64,000 nt of DNA from Acidianus sp. HS-5 (GTDB lineage: Archaea; Thermoproteota; Thermoprotei_A; Sulfolobales; Sulfolobaceae), in the NCBI RefSeq assembly GCF_021655615.1, contig NZ_AP025245.1, positions 682,001 through 746,000 of the forward strand, written 5' to 3'. The translations under genes and the position numbers were made by a program. This document shows, one piece after another, positions 1 to 8,963 of this stretch. Under the pieces are notes generated by a model. It was not told the origin of the DNA. It ran no database searches and saw only the letters and a program-made list of their open reading frames with translations. Numbering within the stretch: position 1 is the stretch's first letter; the number at the start of each line of letters is the position of its first letter.

Positions 1-826
1 AAGAGTAAACTTTGTCAGCAACCTTATCGTGTAAAGTCCTCCAAGTTAAGTGAGTTGAAGTAATGTACTCCATCCCTCCGTTCATTGAGAATAGTACTAC
101 TTGAGCATACCTGCAATAAGGATATTTAACTCCAGTGTAGGAAGAGAAGAATTCCATAGCCTTCTTTACTGAGGAGAGGTTCCAGAAGAATTCTTCATGT
201 CCCTTAGGGAGGTAATCCTCTATTTTTATTCCTTCCCACTCTTCTTCATCTTTTGAAAATACTCCGACAGCTAGGCTATTTAAGTAAGGAGAGTGAGGTT
301 TATCCATTATCCAGTGGAAAGTAGTTGCATCACCTTTATCTTCCTGGTTTATTAACCTTCCATTCGATAATGCAATGTAAGGCTTTCTCACAGTAATGTA
401 AAACTCAGTAGTAGTTTTAACCCCGGGATCGTCAAGTATTGGAATCCAGTTCCTTGCTTGATCAACTTCTCCGGTAGTAGCTACTTCCACGTAATCCTTT
501 AACCTCTTAAATGTGAGACCCAGAACTGGTTTTGTCTCATACTCAATTTCTGCCTCTTTCCCTTCTCCTTGAATGACTATTTTTTCACCATCATAGGAGT
601 ATTTTGCTTCCTCTCCGTTCAACGTCAATTTGATAATCTGGAAGTGTCTAGCATGTAATAGTAAGTTCTTCCCCTCATACTCTATTATTGCTTTCCCCTT
701 TACTTTACATTCTTCTGGATAAATTTCCAGGAAATATACATAGTGAGAAATCTTGAAGTCGTAGTTTTCTGGATAGTGAATTTCGTGTTCTTTTAGTACG
801 TAATTTTTACCTAGTCTGTCTATCAT
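1..826 (-). CDS. M1-family metallo-aminopeptidase, N-terminal part (cut by window edge)
   Basis: This reading frame runs from an ATG at 826 leftward off the window, giving about 275 residues. The first 200 residues are beta-rich and match the N-terminal saddle domain of M1 (gluzincin) aminopeptidases. Near residues 247-252 lies GGMEY, at the place of the family GxMEN exopeptidase motif, with Tyr instead of Asn. The zinc motif HExxH follows this in the family and would lie beyond the left edge, so catalytic competence cannot be judged. The family trims N-terminal residues from peptides in the cytosol. The gene is divergent from the operon starting at 1003. Family call is fairly sure; the exact subtype is not. 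Confidence 0.75.
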   Translation of the reverse strand, partial: MIDRLGKNYVLKEHEIHYPENYDFKISHYVYFLEIYPEECKVKGKAIIEYEGKNLLLHARHFQIIKLTLNGEEAKYSYDGEKIVIQGEGKEAEIEYETKPVLGLTFKRLKDYVEVATTGEVDQARNWIPILDDPGVKTTTEFYITVRKPYIALSNGRLINQEDKGDATTFHWIMDKPHSPYLNSLAVGVFSKDEEEWEGIKIEDYLPKGHEEFFWNLSSVKKAMEFFSSYTGVKYPYCRYAQVVLFSMNGGMEYITSTHLTWRTLHDKVADKVYS

Positions 827-1002
827 AATATGTATAATAAAGGAGTAGTAAAAAAGTTAAGTATGCAAGACAGTTCTATTAGTAATTTGCTCTATATTTA
901 CGTTATAAATTTTAAAATAATTTATGCAATATATTTGAATATCAATACATAGATTACCAAGGATAAGGTAAAATATTAATTTATGCTCTGATAAATTCTC
1001 TT

Positions 1003-2352
1003 ATGAAAAGTATTAACTTAAGTCTTGTTGTAGACGATAATTTTAACCCGTTGCCTATTCAAAAGCAGTTAGCGATTTGTATTGCAAAAATTGCAGGTAA
1101 GAACAATAGAATATCGTTAGCCACAGTTATCGGATGGCCTTTGTTAGCTATAAAATCTGAAGGTGGAGGATATTACATCTTTGATGAAACAGGAAAATTC
1201 TCCGCTTCTATTAATTCTCTCATTCTACAAGATTATAATAGGATAATTTCCATGCTTCAGAAAACCTCAGATGAATCTCAGATTTTAGAATTAATGAACT
1301 CAATTAGATGGGACGAGATTAAAGGCTCATCAACATTACATTTCGACTTCATAATGGATCAGGATTTCAAAAACCTATTAAAACTGGGCAGTTCTCAATT
1401 ACCACTCCAGATCTTAGACAGAAAGTTGAAAGATATTGACGTTCAATTTATAATCTCTGACATACAAGGTGCCGAAAATAAGGTACTCTCGGAAATAGAC
1501 CTAATAGAGAAAACTAAAGAAAAAATTTCTGAGACAATAGCCATAATAAAAGGGAGAAGAGTAGAGAAGAGAAGACAAACTGAGAGCGAGTATGACGCAA
1601 AAATTATGGGAAAAAACGAAGAACTAAAAAGGATAGTTAGTGAAGAGAAGAGTAAAGTTGAAGGAGAAATTAAGCAGTTCTCTTCTCAACTCTACTCAAA
1701 GCTTCCGGACATTGAAGTTTTAATAGCGAAGGCCGAGTTAGATAAGGAGGCTGGATTCGTAGATAGTACATCATCAGTTTATAGCATAAAGGAGAAATAC
1801 CTTAGCGAGATTACGGGAAAATTAAATGAGATAAAGGAAAAACATAAGATCGATATTAGAAGACTTAGGGGAGAATTAACAGAACTTAATTCAATGAAAC
1901 AAAGAGATTTAAATAAGATAAATGAGGAAATTAAAAAACTGGACGAATTACAGCAGTCAGTAATAGCAAAGTTAAACAGTGTTGAAAGTTCCGAAAAAGC
2001 TACGTTAGATAGACTGCAAAAATTACCTAAGTTTGTATCAATACTTGCAGAAGATAAGGCAGAGATAATAGTACCTCTCTTAGTAGCTCAAGTAAGCTCC
2101 AATAGAGTAATACTGCCACCGCAGATGTATAAGGGCGGAAAGAAAAGCTTCCTTGGTGGAATATTTAAGAAGGATCCTTTAGAAATTTCAGAAAATATAG
2201 AAGGAGGAGAAATATTTATAAATAGTTTAGACTTCAACTTAGGAGATAACTTAAGGAATTATAAGGATTTAATAGAAAAAGGTCTTCAAGAACTCTCAGA
2301 TGAAGGATGGAACGTAAAGAGAAGCTTAGAGGAATACTATGGTAATACTTAG
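1003..2352 (+). CDS. coiled-coil protein of unknown function, first gene of a three-gene operon
   Basis: I do not recognise a named family. The 449-residue protein has a globular N-terminal part (residues about 1-160), a long charged heptad-rich coiled coil (about 165-335, rich in E/K/I/L) and a globular C-terminal part with a Gly/Lys-rich loop near residue 385. No signal peptide or membrane segment is visible, so it should be cytosolic. A TATA-like ATTAATTTATG ends about 20 bp before the ATG, fitting a leaderless transcript and supporting this start. The next gene begins 38 bp downstream on the same strand. The layout resembles a structural or sensor partner for the downstream ATPase, which is inference only. 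Confidence 0.7.
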   Translation: MKSINLSLVVDDNFNPLPIQKQLAICIAKIAGKNNRISLATVIGWPLLAIKSEGGGYYIFDETGKFSASINSLILQDYNRIISMLQKTSDESQILELMNSIRWDEIKGSSTLHFDFIMDQDFKNLLKLGSSQLPLQILDRKLKDIDVQFIISDIQGAENKVLSEIDLIEKTKEKISETIAIIKGRRVEKRRQTESEYDAKIMGKNEELKRIVSEEKSKVEGEIKQFSSQLYSKLPDIEVLIAKAELDKEAGFVDSTSSVYSIKEKYLSEITGKLNEIKEKHKIDIRRLRGELTELNSMKQRDLNKINEEIKKLDELQQSVIAKLNSVESSEKATLDRLQKLPKFVSILAEDKAEIIVPLLVAQVSSNRVILPPQMYKGGKKSFLGGIFKKDPLEISENIEGGEIFINSLDFNLGDNLRNYKDLIEKGLQELSDEGWNVKRSLEEYYGNT

Positions 2353-2390
2353 GGCTAGTGGTTTAAAATACTCTCACCAAGAATTAACTC

Positions 2391-2906
2391 ATGTTAAGTG
2401 AAGACATGGTTCTTTCTACAATTAAAGAACTTTACGATGGTAAACCTGTAGCGTTTTCTAAAATTAAAAAGAAATTAAAGACTGACGGAGAAGAGCTCTC
2501 CTCAATTTTAGATAGATTGGAGAAAGAAGGTAAGGTTAGAAAGATAGAGAACGGAGGAGGAAAATCATTTGAGTTACTTTCAAACTCTGAAGAGAGTAAG
2601 ATCGATTTATTGCTTAAAGAAATGAGCGAATTGAAGGATGAGGTAAAAAAATTGCAGGAGGCTGTTATGGAAAAGAAAAAGTTAAGCGAAAATTACTTTG
2701 ATGAGATTTACGCTGAGGTAAAGGACAACTTAGGCTATGCCCACTTGAAGGATATTAGGGTAGAAATGGGACTTACAAAAGAGGACTTTTATTCCAAACT
2801 TAGGAAGCATATTGAGGAAAACTACGAACTTATCGCTGGAGGAGATGAAGGATTTGTTAGGAAAGGTTCAGTTTACGGAATAATAATAAGGAGGGGACAA
2901 AGATGA
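2391..2906 (+). CDS. winged-helix/coiled-coil protein of unknown function
   Basis: The protein has 171 residues. Residues about 1-65 look like a winged helix-turn-helix: three helices followed by a GGGKSFELL wing. Residues 70-95 form a short coiled coil, and residues 100-170 look like a second helical, possibly winged, domain ending GSVYGIIIRR. It may bind DNA or act as an adaptor. The gene sits between the coiled-coil gene and the ATPase gene and overlaps the latter by 4 bp (ATGA), so the two are almost certainly translationally coupled. No catalytic motif is seen. Confidence 0.7.
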   Translation: MLSEDMVLSTIKELYDGKPVAFSKIKKKLKTDGEELSSILDRLEKEGKVRKIENGGGKSFELLSNSEESKIDLLLKEMSELKDEVKKLQEAVMEKKKLSENYFDEIYAEVKDNLGYAHLKDIRVEMGLTKEDFYSKLRKHIEENYELIAGGDEGFVRKGSVYGIIIRRGQR

Positions 2907-4240
2907 TATGCAATATTCCTAAAGTAACTGTAACAACGTGGAACTCTAACAACGTAATCCTCGTAGGCCCCACTTATAAACAGTACTTGGAGAAGGCTCT
3001 AAACTCGATAAGAAACAATGACATTGCATCAATTATAGGACAGCCAGGGATGGGTAAGACTACTATCTTGAAGAAAGTTCAAGAAGACGTGAAAGACGCA
3101 CTTTACATGGATTTAGCAAGTAAAGGAGAGATAGAGGATGAATTCTGGAGTAAAATAGATAAAGGAGAAATATCCAGAAAAGTCTTACCTAAAATGGATA
3201 AAAAGAAGTACGGTTACTCTTTCTGGAAAAGGCTAATGGGAGTAAAATTTGAGGATTGGCTACACAAGTTATGCGGAAAATATGACGATACTCTCCTTAA
3301 GTTATACTGCTTAGATTATCAGAAGGACTTTGACGGTATGATAAGGGCAATAAACGATTTGAAAGGGATTGAACATTTCTCTCTCCTTATAGACGAAGTG
3401 AGGGAAAATCACATTCCCAAAATTCACAGGCTTATAAACGCAGGTCTTGGAATTCCAGTTCTGATGGCAATACCTACAGACGTTTACAGTAGGATTTCAG
3501 ACCTAGCAATAAGGAGGAGGCTCGACGAAAGCAGGATTTCTCTAGATAACGCACTAACCTCTGAAGATATTAAAGAAATAGTTGATGTTTACTGTCATGA
3601 AATTTCTGACGATTTATTACCTATAGTTATCTCGCTCTGGAACGGAAGGGAGTTAAACACTGTAAGTTCCATACTCCAATTCATGAAGTCTGAGGTCGAG
3701 AAATTTGAAAAGGAATGCTCCTCATCTCAGAACTCAATAGAATGTGTGAAAGAGAAGCTTAGAGAATCGCATAGCCTTAAGAATCCTGAAGAGGAGTCTA
3801 AGAAATTGGAGAAGATGATTAGGGATCTGTTAACTTCTCTAACTAAGGAATTCCAGATATCTTACGTCCATCCTAGAGGAAAGAGAGTTGAAGTAAAAGG
3901 GAAATACCTAACTTTGGGAATATTCTTCATTAAGGACAACAACGCTTACGTAGGCCTGGTAAAATTGTTGAACGACGATAAAAATGAAGATGAGGAAGTA
4001 AAGATGCTTTCACTAGTGGAGAAAGTAGAACATGAGAAAAAAGAATATGCTGTTGAGAAGAGGTTCATAATAACTAATTCCCAAAGTCTGAACGTTGATC
4101 CTACAATAATTAAAATAGAGTTAACCACTATGGAGGCAATAAGGATACTTCAAGGAGATACCGAAATTCTTGAGGAGAAATTAAAAGAAATACTTACTTC
4201 GTTTAATGCTGAGGAGCCTTCAACTGCTGTTGTAGCTTAG
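2903..4240 (+). CDS. P-loop ATPase of the AAA/STAND type, third gene of the operon
   Basis: The 445-residue protein carries a Walker A motif GQPGMGKTT (residues 46-54) and a Walker B motif LLIDE (161-165), followed by an arginine-rich stretch LAIRRRLDESR that could hold sensor or finger residues. A helical and coiled region (about 265-305) follows, then a beta-rich C-terminal domain (about 310-430) that I cannot assign. This fits an ATP-driven switch or remodelling enzyme in the cytosol. It overlaps the winged-helix gene by 4 bp. Its 3' end overlaps the convergent PaREP1 gene by 38 bp. It does not carry the DUF4143 C-terminal domain of the ATPase at 4672-5961, so it is a different family. Confidence 0.75.
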   Translation: MICNIPKVTVTTWNSNNVILVGPTYKQYLEKALNSIRNNDIASIIGQPGMGKTTILKKVQEDVKDALYMDLASKGEIEDEFWSKIDKGEISRKVLPKMDKKKYGYSFWKRLMGVKFEDWLHKLCGKYDDTLLKLYCLDYQKDFDGMIRAINDLKGIEHFSLLIDEVRENHIPKIHRLINAGLGIPVLMAIPTDVYSRISDLAIRRRLDESRISLDNALTSEDIKEIVDVYCHEISDDLLPIVISLWNGRELNTVSSILQFMKSEVEKFEKECSSSQNSIECVKEKLRESHSLKNPEEESKKLEKMIRDLLTSLTKEFQISYVHPRGKRVEVKGKYLTLGIFFIKDNNAYVGLVKLLNDDKNEDEEVKMLSLVEKVEHEKKEYAVEKRFIITNSQSLNVDPTIIKIELTTMEAIRILQGDTEILEEKLKEILTSFNAEEPSTAVVA

Positions 4241-4655
4241 ATTTAACAAGTCCCACAAGTTTTTTACAATATTCCATCCTAACTTTTAGTGTCTCTCCGT
4301 CCTGAGGTCTAGGATGAAATTCCGCGTGAAGTTTCTCTGCATTTAAAAAATACTTAACAATATCGGGATTATTTTCCTTAAAAGATAGATATTCAGCAAG
4401 GTTATAGTAATCCTGGTAAGAAGAAATTTCCATTCCCTCTAATTCAGCAAAAGCCTTAAAAATATAAGATAAAGCCTTCCAGCAAGTTTCCCCATCATTA
4501 GCTTTCCTCTCATAATCCTCGCTTAATTCTACGTAAAGCCTTACTCTATCTTCTCTTTCCAAACTCAATAAAAACGCATCGACTAACGTCTCCGAGACAT
4601 CCTTTCCTAAGTCCTCAATGAATTTATAGACCGAATCGGGAATTTCTACTTTCAT
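4203..4655 (-). CDS. PaREP1 family protein
   Basis: The protein has 150 residues and is mostly helical. The central stretch (about 45-95) with the pattern CWKALSYIFKAFAE and YYNLAEYLS fits the PaREP1/PaREP8 family, a large group of crenarchaeal proteins related in fold to HEPN-like helical bundles. Their role is not established, though they are often found near toxin-antitoxin and mobile genes. The gene converges on the ATPase gene and overlaps its last 38 bp. It lies 16 bp downstream of the DUF4143 ATPase gene on the same strand, so the two may be cotranscribed. Confidence 0.6.
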   Translation of the reverse strand: MKVEIPDSVYKFIEDLGKDVSETLVDAFLLSLEREDRVRLYVELSEDYERKANDGETCWKALSYIFKAFAELEGMEISSYQDYYNLAEYLSFKENNPDIVKYFLNAEKLHAEFHPRPQDGETLKVRMEYCKKLVGLVKSKLQQQLKAPQH

Positions 4656-4671
4656 ATTATATTATACTCAA

Positions 4672-5961
4672 CTAATAATAAAAAGAAGAGAGCATCCACT
4701 TCCACGCTTTCACAACTTTTATCCCTTCAACTTCTCTCTCCTCATCATCGAAAGTTATTATGAATTTCTCCACCACAGTCTTTCCCTTCTTTTCAAGCTC
4801 TTTCAACCCTTTAATTTCTCTCTCATCATTTAGAGTAAAAGTAACTTGATAAGCATAACGTACCTTATCGTTTTCTTTAATTACAAAATCTACTTCGTTT
4901 TTTCCGCGATAATAAAATATTGAATTTCCTACGTACCTTCTCCTAAGCTCTAAGTAAACTGCACCCTCAAGTAAAGAGCCCAGACTTTCATTCAGTTTGT
5001 AACCTACAACGTTTGATAAGCCTTGATCAACGGAATATACTTTCTTCTCTCCCTTCACCATCTCTTTCAGAGAAGGAGATAACGGAGGGACAAAATAGAT
5101 AAGCATTGAATCTGTAAGACAGGAAGTAAACCTTTCTACAGTATTAAGCGGGATATTTAATGACCTGGAGATCTTCCTAAATGATACCCTATTCCCCACG
5201 TTAGAGACGTAAAATAGAGAGAGGTTCTTCAGTCTCTCCTCCTGCCTTATCCTGCAAGCGCCTATTACATCTTTGTTTATTATATCCTCGTAAAGATTGA
5301 GAAGTATCTTATCCTTCATTTCACTGTTTACTACAGAAGGAAATCCTCCGAATTTTAAGAACTCAAGAAAAAGCCTTTTGATTTCTTCTTCCTTAGCTAT
5401 GAAATCAATTTCCTTTTCCACCTTTATTCCATTAAACTTTAAGTACTCAGAAAACGATAAAGGAAGGACTTCAACAGAAATGTGTCTTCCTGCTAAGACT
5501 TCCCTAACTCTTCCTTTATTAATGACAGAAGTTGAGCCTGAAACTGCCACGTAAGCTTCCTTTCTGTCTATTAAAGACCTAACAAACCCTTCCCAGCCTT
5601 TAACTCTCTGCACCTCATCTAGGAAAATGTAAGGCTTACCTTTTGCTCCAGTTTCCTCTCGGTATATTTGAAGGAGTTCAAAAAGCTTATCAGCTTCATC
5701 AACTTCACCAAGGCGTGAGTCTTCAAAGTTGATCAAGAGAGTTAGGAAAGAGTCTACTTTCTCTTCCTTTATTAGGTGAGAAATAACTTGGTTGAATATT
5801 GTAGATTTACCGCTCCTCTTAACTCCAACAACATCAGCAACAAACCCGGACTTCATTATATCCAAAACTTGTTTAGCGTATTCCCTAGGATAACCAGTGA
5901 ATTGTTCTTTATACCAGAAGTTCCAGTCTACTAATGCCTTCAGTATTTTCTCCCTATCCAC
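4672..5961 (-). CDS. AAA_14/DUF4143 family ATPase
   Basis: The protein has 429 residues from the GTG at 5961. Walker A is GVKRSGKST, Walker B is IFLDEVQR, and a VSGSTS sensor segment follows. The C-terminal DUF4143 domain ends with EVDFVI and YQVTF, an arrangement reminiscent of PD-(D/E)XK nucleases. Such ATPases are common in Sulfolobales and of unknown role. I chose the GTG because the protein then begins DREKILKALVDWNFW, as family members do. An upstream in-frame ATG at 6057 would instead translate straight through the two palindromes at 5992-6044, which look like operator DNA. A second, broken copy of this family lies at 48706-49925. Confidence 0.8.
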   Translation of the reverse strand: MDREKILKALVDWNFWYKEQFTGYPREYAKQVLDIMKSGFVADVVGVKRSGKSTIFNQVISHLIKEEKVDSFLTLLINFEDSRLGEVDEADKLFELLQIYREETGAKGKPYIFLDEVQRVKGWEGFVRSLIDRKEAYVAVSGSTSVINKGRVREVLAGRHISVEVLPLSFSEYLKFNGIKVEKEIDFIAKEEEIKRLFLEFLKFGGFPSVVNSEMKDKILLNLYEDIINKDVIGACRIRQEERLKNLSLFYVSNVGNRVSFRKISRSLNIPLNTVERFTSCLTDSMLIYFVPPLSPSLKEMVKGEKKVYSVDQGLSNVVGYKLNESLGSLLEGAVYLELRRRYVGNSIFYYRGKNEVDFVIKENDKVRYAYQVTFTLNDEREIKGLKELEKKGKTVVEKFIITFDDEEREVEGIKVVKAWKWMLSSFYY

Positions 5962-5991
5962 ATAATAGATATAGGTTAAAAATTCATAAAT

Positions 5992-6044
5992 TTGACCCAC
6001 AATATGGGTCAATTTTACATAAAAATGACCCACGGCATGGGTCA
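5992..6044 (-). promoter_or_regulatory. pair of palindromic operator-like sites
   Basis: Two near-identical inverted repeats stand just upstream of the ATPase start. Site 1 (5992-6012) has arms TTGACCCA and TGGGTCAA around 5 bases. Site 2 (6026-6044) has arms TGACCCA and TGGGTCA around 5 bases. Their centres are 33 bp apart, about three helical turns, so two dimers would sit on one face of the DNA. This is the pattern of a cooperative repressor site. Confidence 0.75.
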
Positions 6045-6089
6045 AAAATAAATTCAAAATAGAAAATGAAAGAAAGGGAAGAAAAAATT

Positions 6090-6998
6090 TTACCTTTTAA
6101 CTAATTCAGTAATGTAGTCCCACATTGCATCTACAGCGTTCTGCATTATCTTTATATCGTTCTCACTCATCTTACTAAACCTTCCTTGAAGCTTAAGGTA
6201 CTCTGTTACAGGCTTTCTCTTGCTCTTATCTATGAGTACCTTACTTATTCCAGTAAGGTTAAATTCACCATTTATTACCTCAAACAGAGGCCAAATTCCA
6301 GTCTCAACTGCAAGCTTTGCAACTTCAATAGTTAAACTACTGTCAAATCTCCATCCCGGAGGGCAGGGAGATAGTAAATGAACATACCTAAACCCTTGAA
6401 CGTCCTTTGCTTTCCTGACTTTTGCCTGGTAATCGAAGGGATAAGCTATTGACGCAGTTGCAACGTAAGGTATCTTATGGTCCATCATTATGAAAGGAAG
6501 TGGTTTCTTAAATTCTCTCTTTCCTGCAGGAGTTGTAGTAGTCCATGCACCGTAAGGAGTTAACGAAGACCTCTGAATTCCAGTATTCATGAATGCTTCG
6601 TTATCATAACACACGTAAAGTATGTCCTCATTCCTCTCAGCGGCACCGCTTACAGTTGCGAATCCTATATCTCCAGTAGCTCCGTCTCCAGCCCAGACTA
6701 CTACTTTAGCGTCATCTCCTTTAATCTTCAATTCTCTGCTTAAGCCAGAAGCTATTGCTGCTGCAGCTGCAAATGCACTATGAACTACTGGGACTGTTGA
6801 AGGAGAACCGTGAATGTCACCCATTATTACAGTACTGCATGATGCTGGCACTACAAGCACTGTTTTCTTACCCATAACTTCTAGGAGTAGGTCTAACTCT
6901 TTAGGTATTGGACACCCCGGACAAGCAGCATTTCCTCTCAGGAAGTACTGTTGCCTTATTACCTTCTTTTCTTTAATGTATTGAGGAACTTCAGTCAT
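6090..6998 (-). CDS. porB: pyruvate:ferredoxin oxidoreductase, beta subunit
   Basis: This 302-residue subunit binds thiamine diphosphate and, with the other three subunits, converts pyruvate and CoA to acetyl-CoA and CO2 while reducing ferredoxin. The N-terminal CPGCPIP holds cysteines of the beta-subunit Fe-S site. GDGATGDIG followed by a downstream NEAFMNTG is the thiamine-diphosphate/Mg2+ motif. Length is normal for the family. The gene is last in a gamma-delta-alpha-beta operon and overlaps porA by 8 bp. A related 2-oxoacid specificity cannot be excluded, but separate gamma and delta genes favour a pyruvate-type enzyme. Confidence 0.9.
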   Translation of the reverse strand: MTEVPQYIKEKKVIRQQYFLRGNAACPGCPIPKELDLLLEVMGKKTVLVVPASCSTVIMGDIHGSPSTVPVVHSAFAAAAAIASGLSRELKIKGDDAKVVVWAGDGATGDIGFATVSGAAERNEDILYVCYDNEAFMNTGIQRSSLTPYGAWTTTTPAGKREFKKPLPFIMMDHKIPYVATASIAYPFDYQAKVRKAKDVQGFRYVHLLSPCPPGWRFDSSLTIEVAKLAVETGIWPLFEVINGEFNLTGISKVLIDKSKRKPVTEYLKLQGRFSKMSENDIKIMQNAVDAMWDYITELVKR

Positions 6999-8151
6999 TT
7001 AACCACCTCTCCTCAAACTTTTTACCTTCAAGTACGTCCTCCATAACCTTCTGGAAGTGAAGAGGTCTAACGTCCTTTCCTCCTATTCCCGCAATAACGC
7101 TCATAACGTCAATACCGGAATTGTAAATAGCTGACTTTATCTCGTTAGCAAGTATTCCTCCGTAACCGTAAGAGTATTCCCTATCAAAGGTCACTACACC
7201 TTGCACTCCTTTTAATGCCTCCCTTATCCTCTCCTTGGGAAACGGTCTTATTACCCTCAACTTAAGCAATCCGACCTTCTTTCCTTCATTTCTTAACCTC
7301 CTTACAGCCTCTCTTGCGTCTCCCGTCCACGCTCCTGCAGTAACAAATACGTAGTCGGCATCTTCACATTCATAGCACTCTACTAGGCCGTATTGTTTCC
7401 TTCCTGAAATCTTCTCATATTCCCTGCTAATCTCTTCAATAACTTCCTTACTCCCTTCCATTGCCTTCATTGCCTCATATTTTATCCTCATATAATCGTC
7501 TGGCACAGCTATAGGACCTACGTTTACTGGGTCGTTAAAGTCGATCAAGTTGAATTCTCTAGGTGGTAGGAATTTTTCTACAGTTTCATCGTCAAGTATC
7601 TCCAGCCTCTCCATAGTGTGAGTTAATATAAATCCGTCAAAGCCCATCATTACCGGTAAAATTACCCTCTTATCTTCACTTATCTTAAAAGCTTGCAAAG
7701 TCATGTCGTAAGCATCTTGAACGTTTTCTGCCATCATCATTATCCATGAAGTATCTCTTTTACTGAAAAAGTCCTCGTGATCATCCCAGATAGTCCAAGG
7801 CTCTGCTAATGCCCTAGTAGCTACAGCATTGACCATTGGAACTCTTTCTCCTCCTACCCAATACATCATTTCAGTCATGTAAAGCAATCCTTGGGATGAA
7901 GTTGCGGTAAATACTCTAGCTCCGGCGACTGCTGCACCATAAACTGCTGCCAAAGCTGAGTGTTCTCCTTCAACTTTTATAAGTTCGGCCTTTAGTTCTC
8001 CACTGTCAATATATTCAGCTAGCTTTTCAAGCATAGTTGTTTGAGGAGTTATTGGGAACACTGACAAAACTTGGGGCTTAGCTTGTTTAACTGCATAAGC
8101 TACTGCGTGGTTTCCTACCATTGCAGTTACGTTCTTCTGTACAGTTATCAT
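6991..8151 (-). CDS. porA: pyruvate:ferredoxin oxidoreductase, alpha subunit
   Basis: The 386-residue protein has the family's N-terminal pyrimidine-binding domain with PITPQTTMLE near residue 35, a VEGEHSA segment that supplies the Glu activating the thiamine ring, and a C-terminal transketolase-like domain. Length matches four-subunit archaeal enzymes. The gene lies 1 bp after porD and overlaps porB, showing tight coupling. It acts in the cytosol in central carbon flow and supplies reduced ferredoxin. Confidence 0.92.
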   Translation of the reverse strand: MITVQKNVTAMVGNHAVAYAVKQAKPQVLSVFPITPQTTMLEKLAEYIDSGELKAELIKVEGEHSALAAVYGAAVAGARVFTATSSQGLLYMTEMMYWVGGERVPMVNAVATRALAEPWTIWDDHEDFFSKRDTSWIMMMAENVQDAYDMTLQAFKISEDKRVILPVMMGFDGFILTHTMERLEILDDETVEKFLPPREFNLIDFNDPVNVGPIAVPDDYMRIKYEAMKAMEGSKEVIEEISREYEKISGRKQYGLVECYECEDADYVFVTAGAWTGDAREAVRRLRNEGKKVGLLKLRVIRPFPKERIREALKGVQGVVTFDREYSYGYGGILANEIKSAIYNSGIDVMSVIAGIGGKDVRPLHFQKVMEDVLEGKKFEERWLND

Positions 8152-8152
8152 T

Positions 8153-8413
8153 TCACTTCACCTCTTGAACCATTGTTATTGCTTTTTGAGGGCATATCTG
8201 AGCACATACTCCGCAACCTTTACAGTAATCATAGTCTATCCTGACGTCAAAGCCTTCCAGTAAATCTATGGTATTTTCCGGACAATAAATTACGCAAAGC
8301 CTACACTTTGTGCACTTGGAGTAATCAATTTCGGGCCTCATTAACCTCCAATGCCCGGTAAGCCCGGAAGAACCTATACTGGGTCTTCCTAAAGGTATGG
8401 GATAGTTAATCAT
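8153..8413 (-). CDS. porD: pyruvate:ferredoxin oxidoreductase, delta (ferredoxin-like) subunit
   Basis: The protein has 86 residues and two [4Fe-4S] motifs: CTKCRLCVIYCP (about residues 34-45) and CKGCGVCAQICP (about 64-75). It shuttles electrons from the thiamine site to free ferredoxin. It overlaps porC by 8 bp and lies 1 bp before porA. All eight cluster cysteines are present. Confidence 0.92.
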   Translation of the reverse strand: MINYPIPLGRPSIGSSGLTGHWRLMRPEIDYSKCTKCRLCVIYCPENTIDLLEGFDVRIDYDYCKGCGVCAQICPQKAITMVQEVK

Positions 8414-8951
8414 AACTGCTTACCACCTCATAACCTAACTTTGCCGCCTCAGCGTTAGACTCTCCCATTTTCCCGGGAAACTCTTCCTCTATTGCCTCAA
8501 CTACTGAGTCTATCTTTACCATTTCCGTTAGCTTAGCTATTGCACCAACTATGGGCATGTTTACTAACTTCCACCCTGCTATTGATAGATTAAGTTTGTC
8601 AGCAATTTCGACAGCGTCAACGTAGTAAGTGTTCTTCCAGAGTTTCTTCGGAGTCTTTGTATTTAGAAGAAGTATTCCGTTCTCTTTAATTCCTTCCAGC
8701 ACGTTCATTATATTAAAAAGGGAAGTATCGAAAACTGCCACTAGGTCTGAGTTGTATATTTCTCTATGAATATAAATCGGTTCATCTGAGAGCCTTACGT
8801 AAGAGACTACCGGTGCGCCTCTCCTTTCTCCTCCGAAGAATGGAATCGATTGTCCGTATTTTCCTTCTTTTACTGCAGCCTTAACTAGTGTTTCTCCAGC
8901 AGTTACAACGCCCATTCCTCCTCTTCCTCTTAAAACTATTTCCCATTTCAT
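8406..8951 (-). CDS. porC: pyruvate:ferredoxin oxidoreductase, gamma subunit
   Basis: The 181-residue protein begins with GRGGMGVVTAGE, typical of the gamma subunit/domain, which binds the CoA side of the reaction. It is the first gene of the operon. The promoter region upstream holds a 9-bp inverted repeat around a TATA-like element (see 8964-8996). Confidence 0.9.
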   Translation of the reverse strand: MKWEIVLRGRGGMGVVTAGETLVKAAVKEGKYGQSIPFFGGERRGAPVVSYVRLSDEPIYIHREIYNSDLVAVFDTSLFNIMNVLEGIKENGILLLNTKTPKKLWKNTYYVDAVEIADKLNLSIAGWKLVNMPIVGAIAKLTEMVKIDSVVEAIEEEFPGKMGESNAEAAKLGYEVVSSYD

Positions 8952-8963
8952 CTAGAGAATGTT

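Noticed and set aside
5962..6057. N-terminal extension of the DUF4143 ATPase from an ATG at 6057
   Set aside because: The extra 32 residues are encoded by two palindromic operator-like sites and do not resemble the family; the GTG at 5961 fits better.
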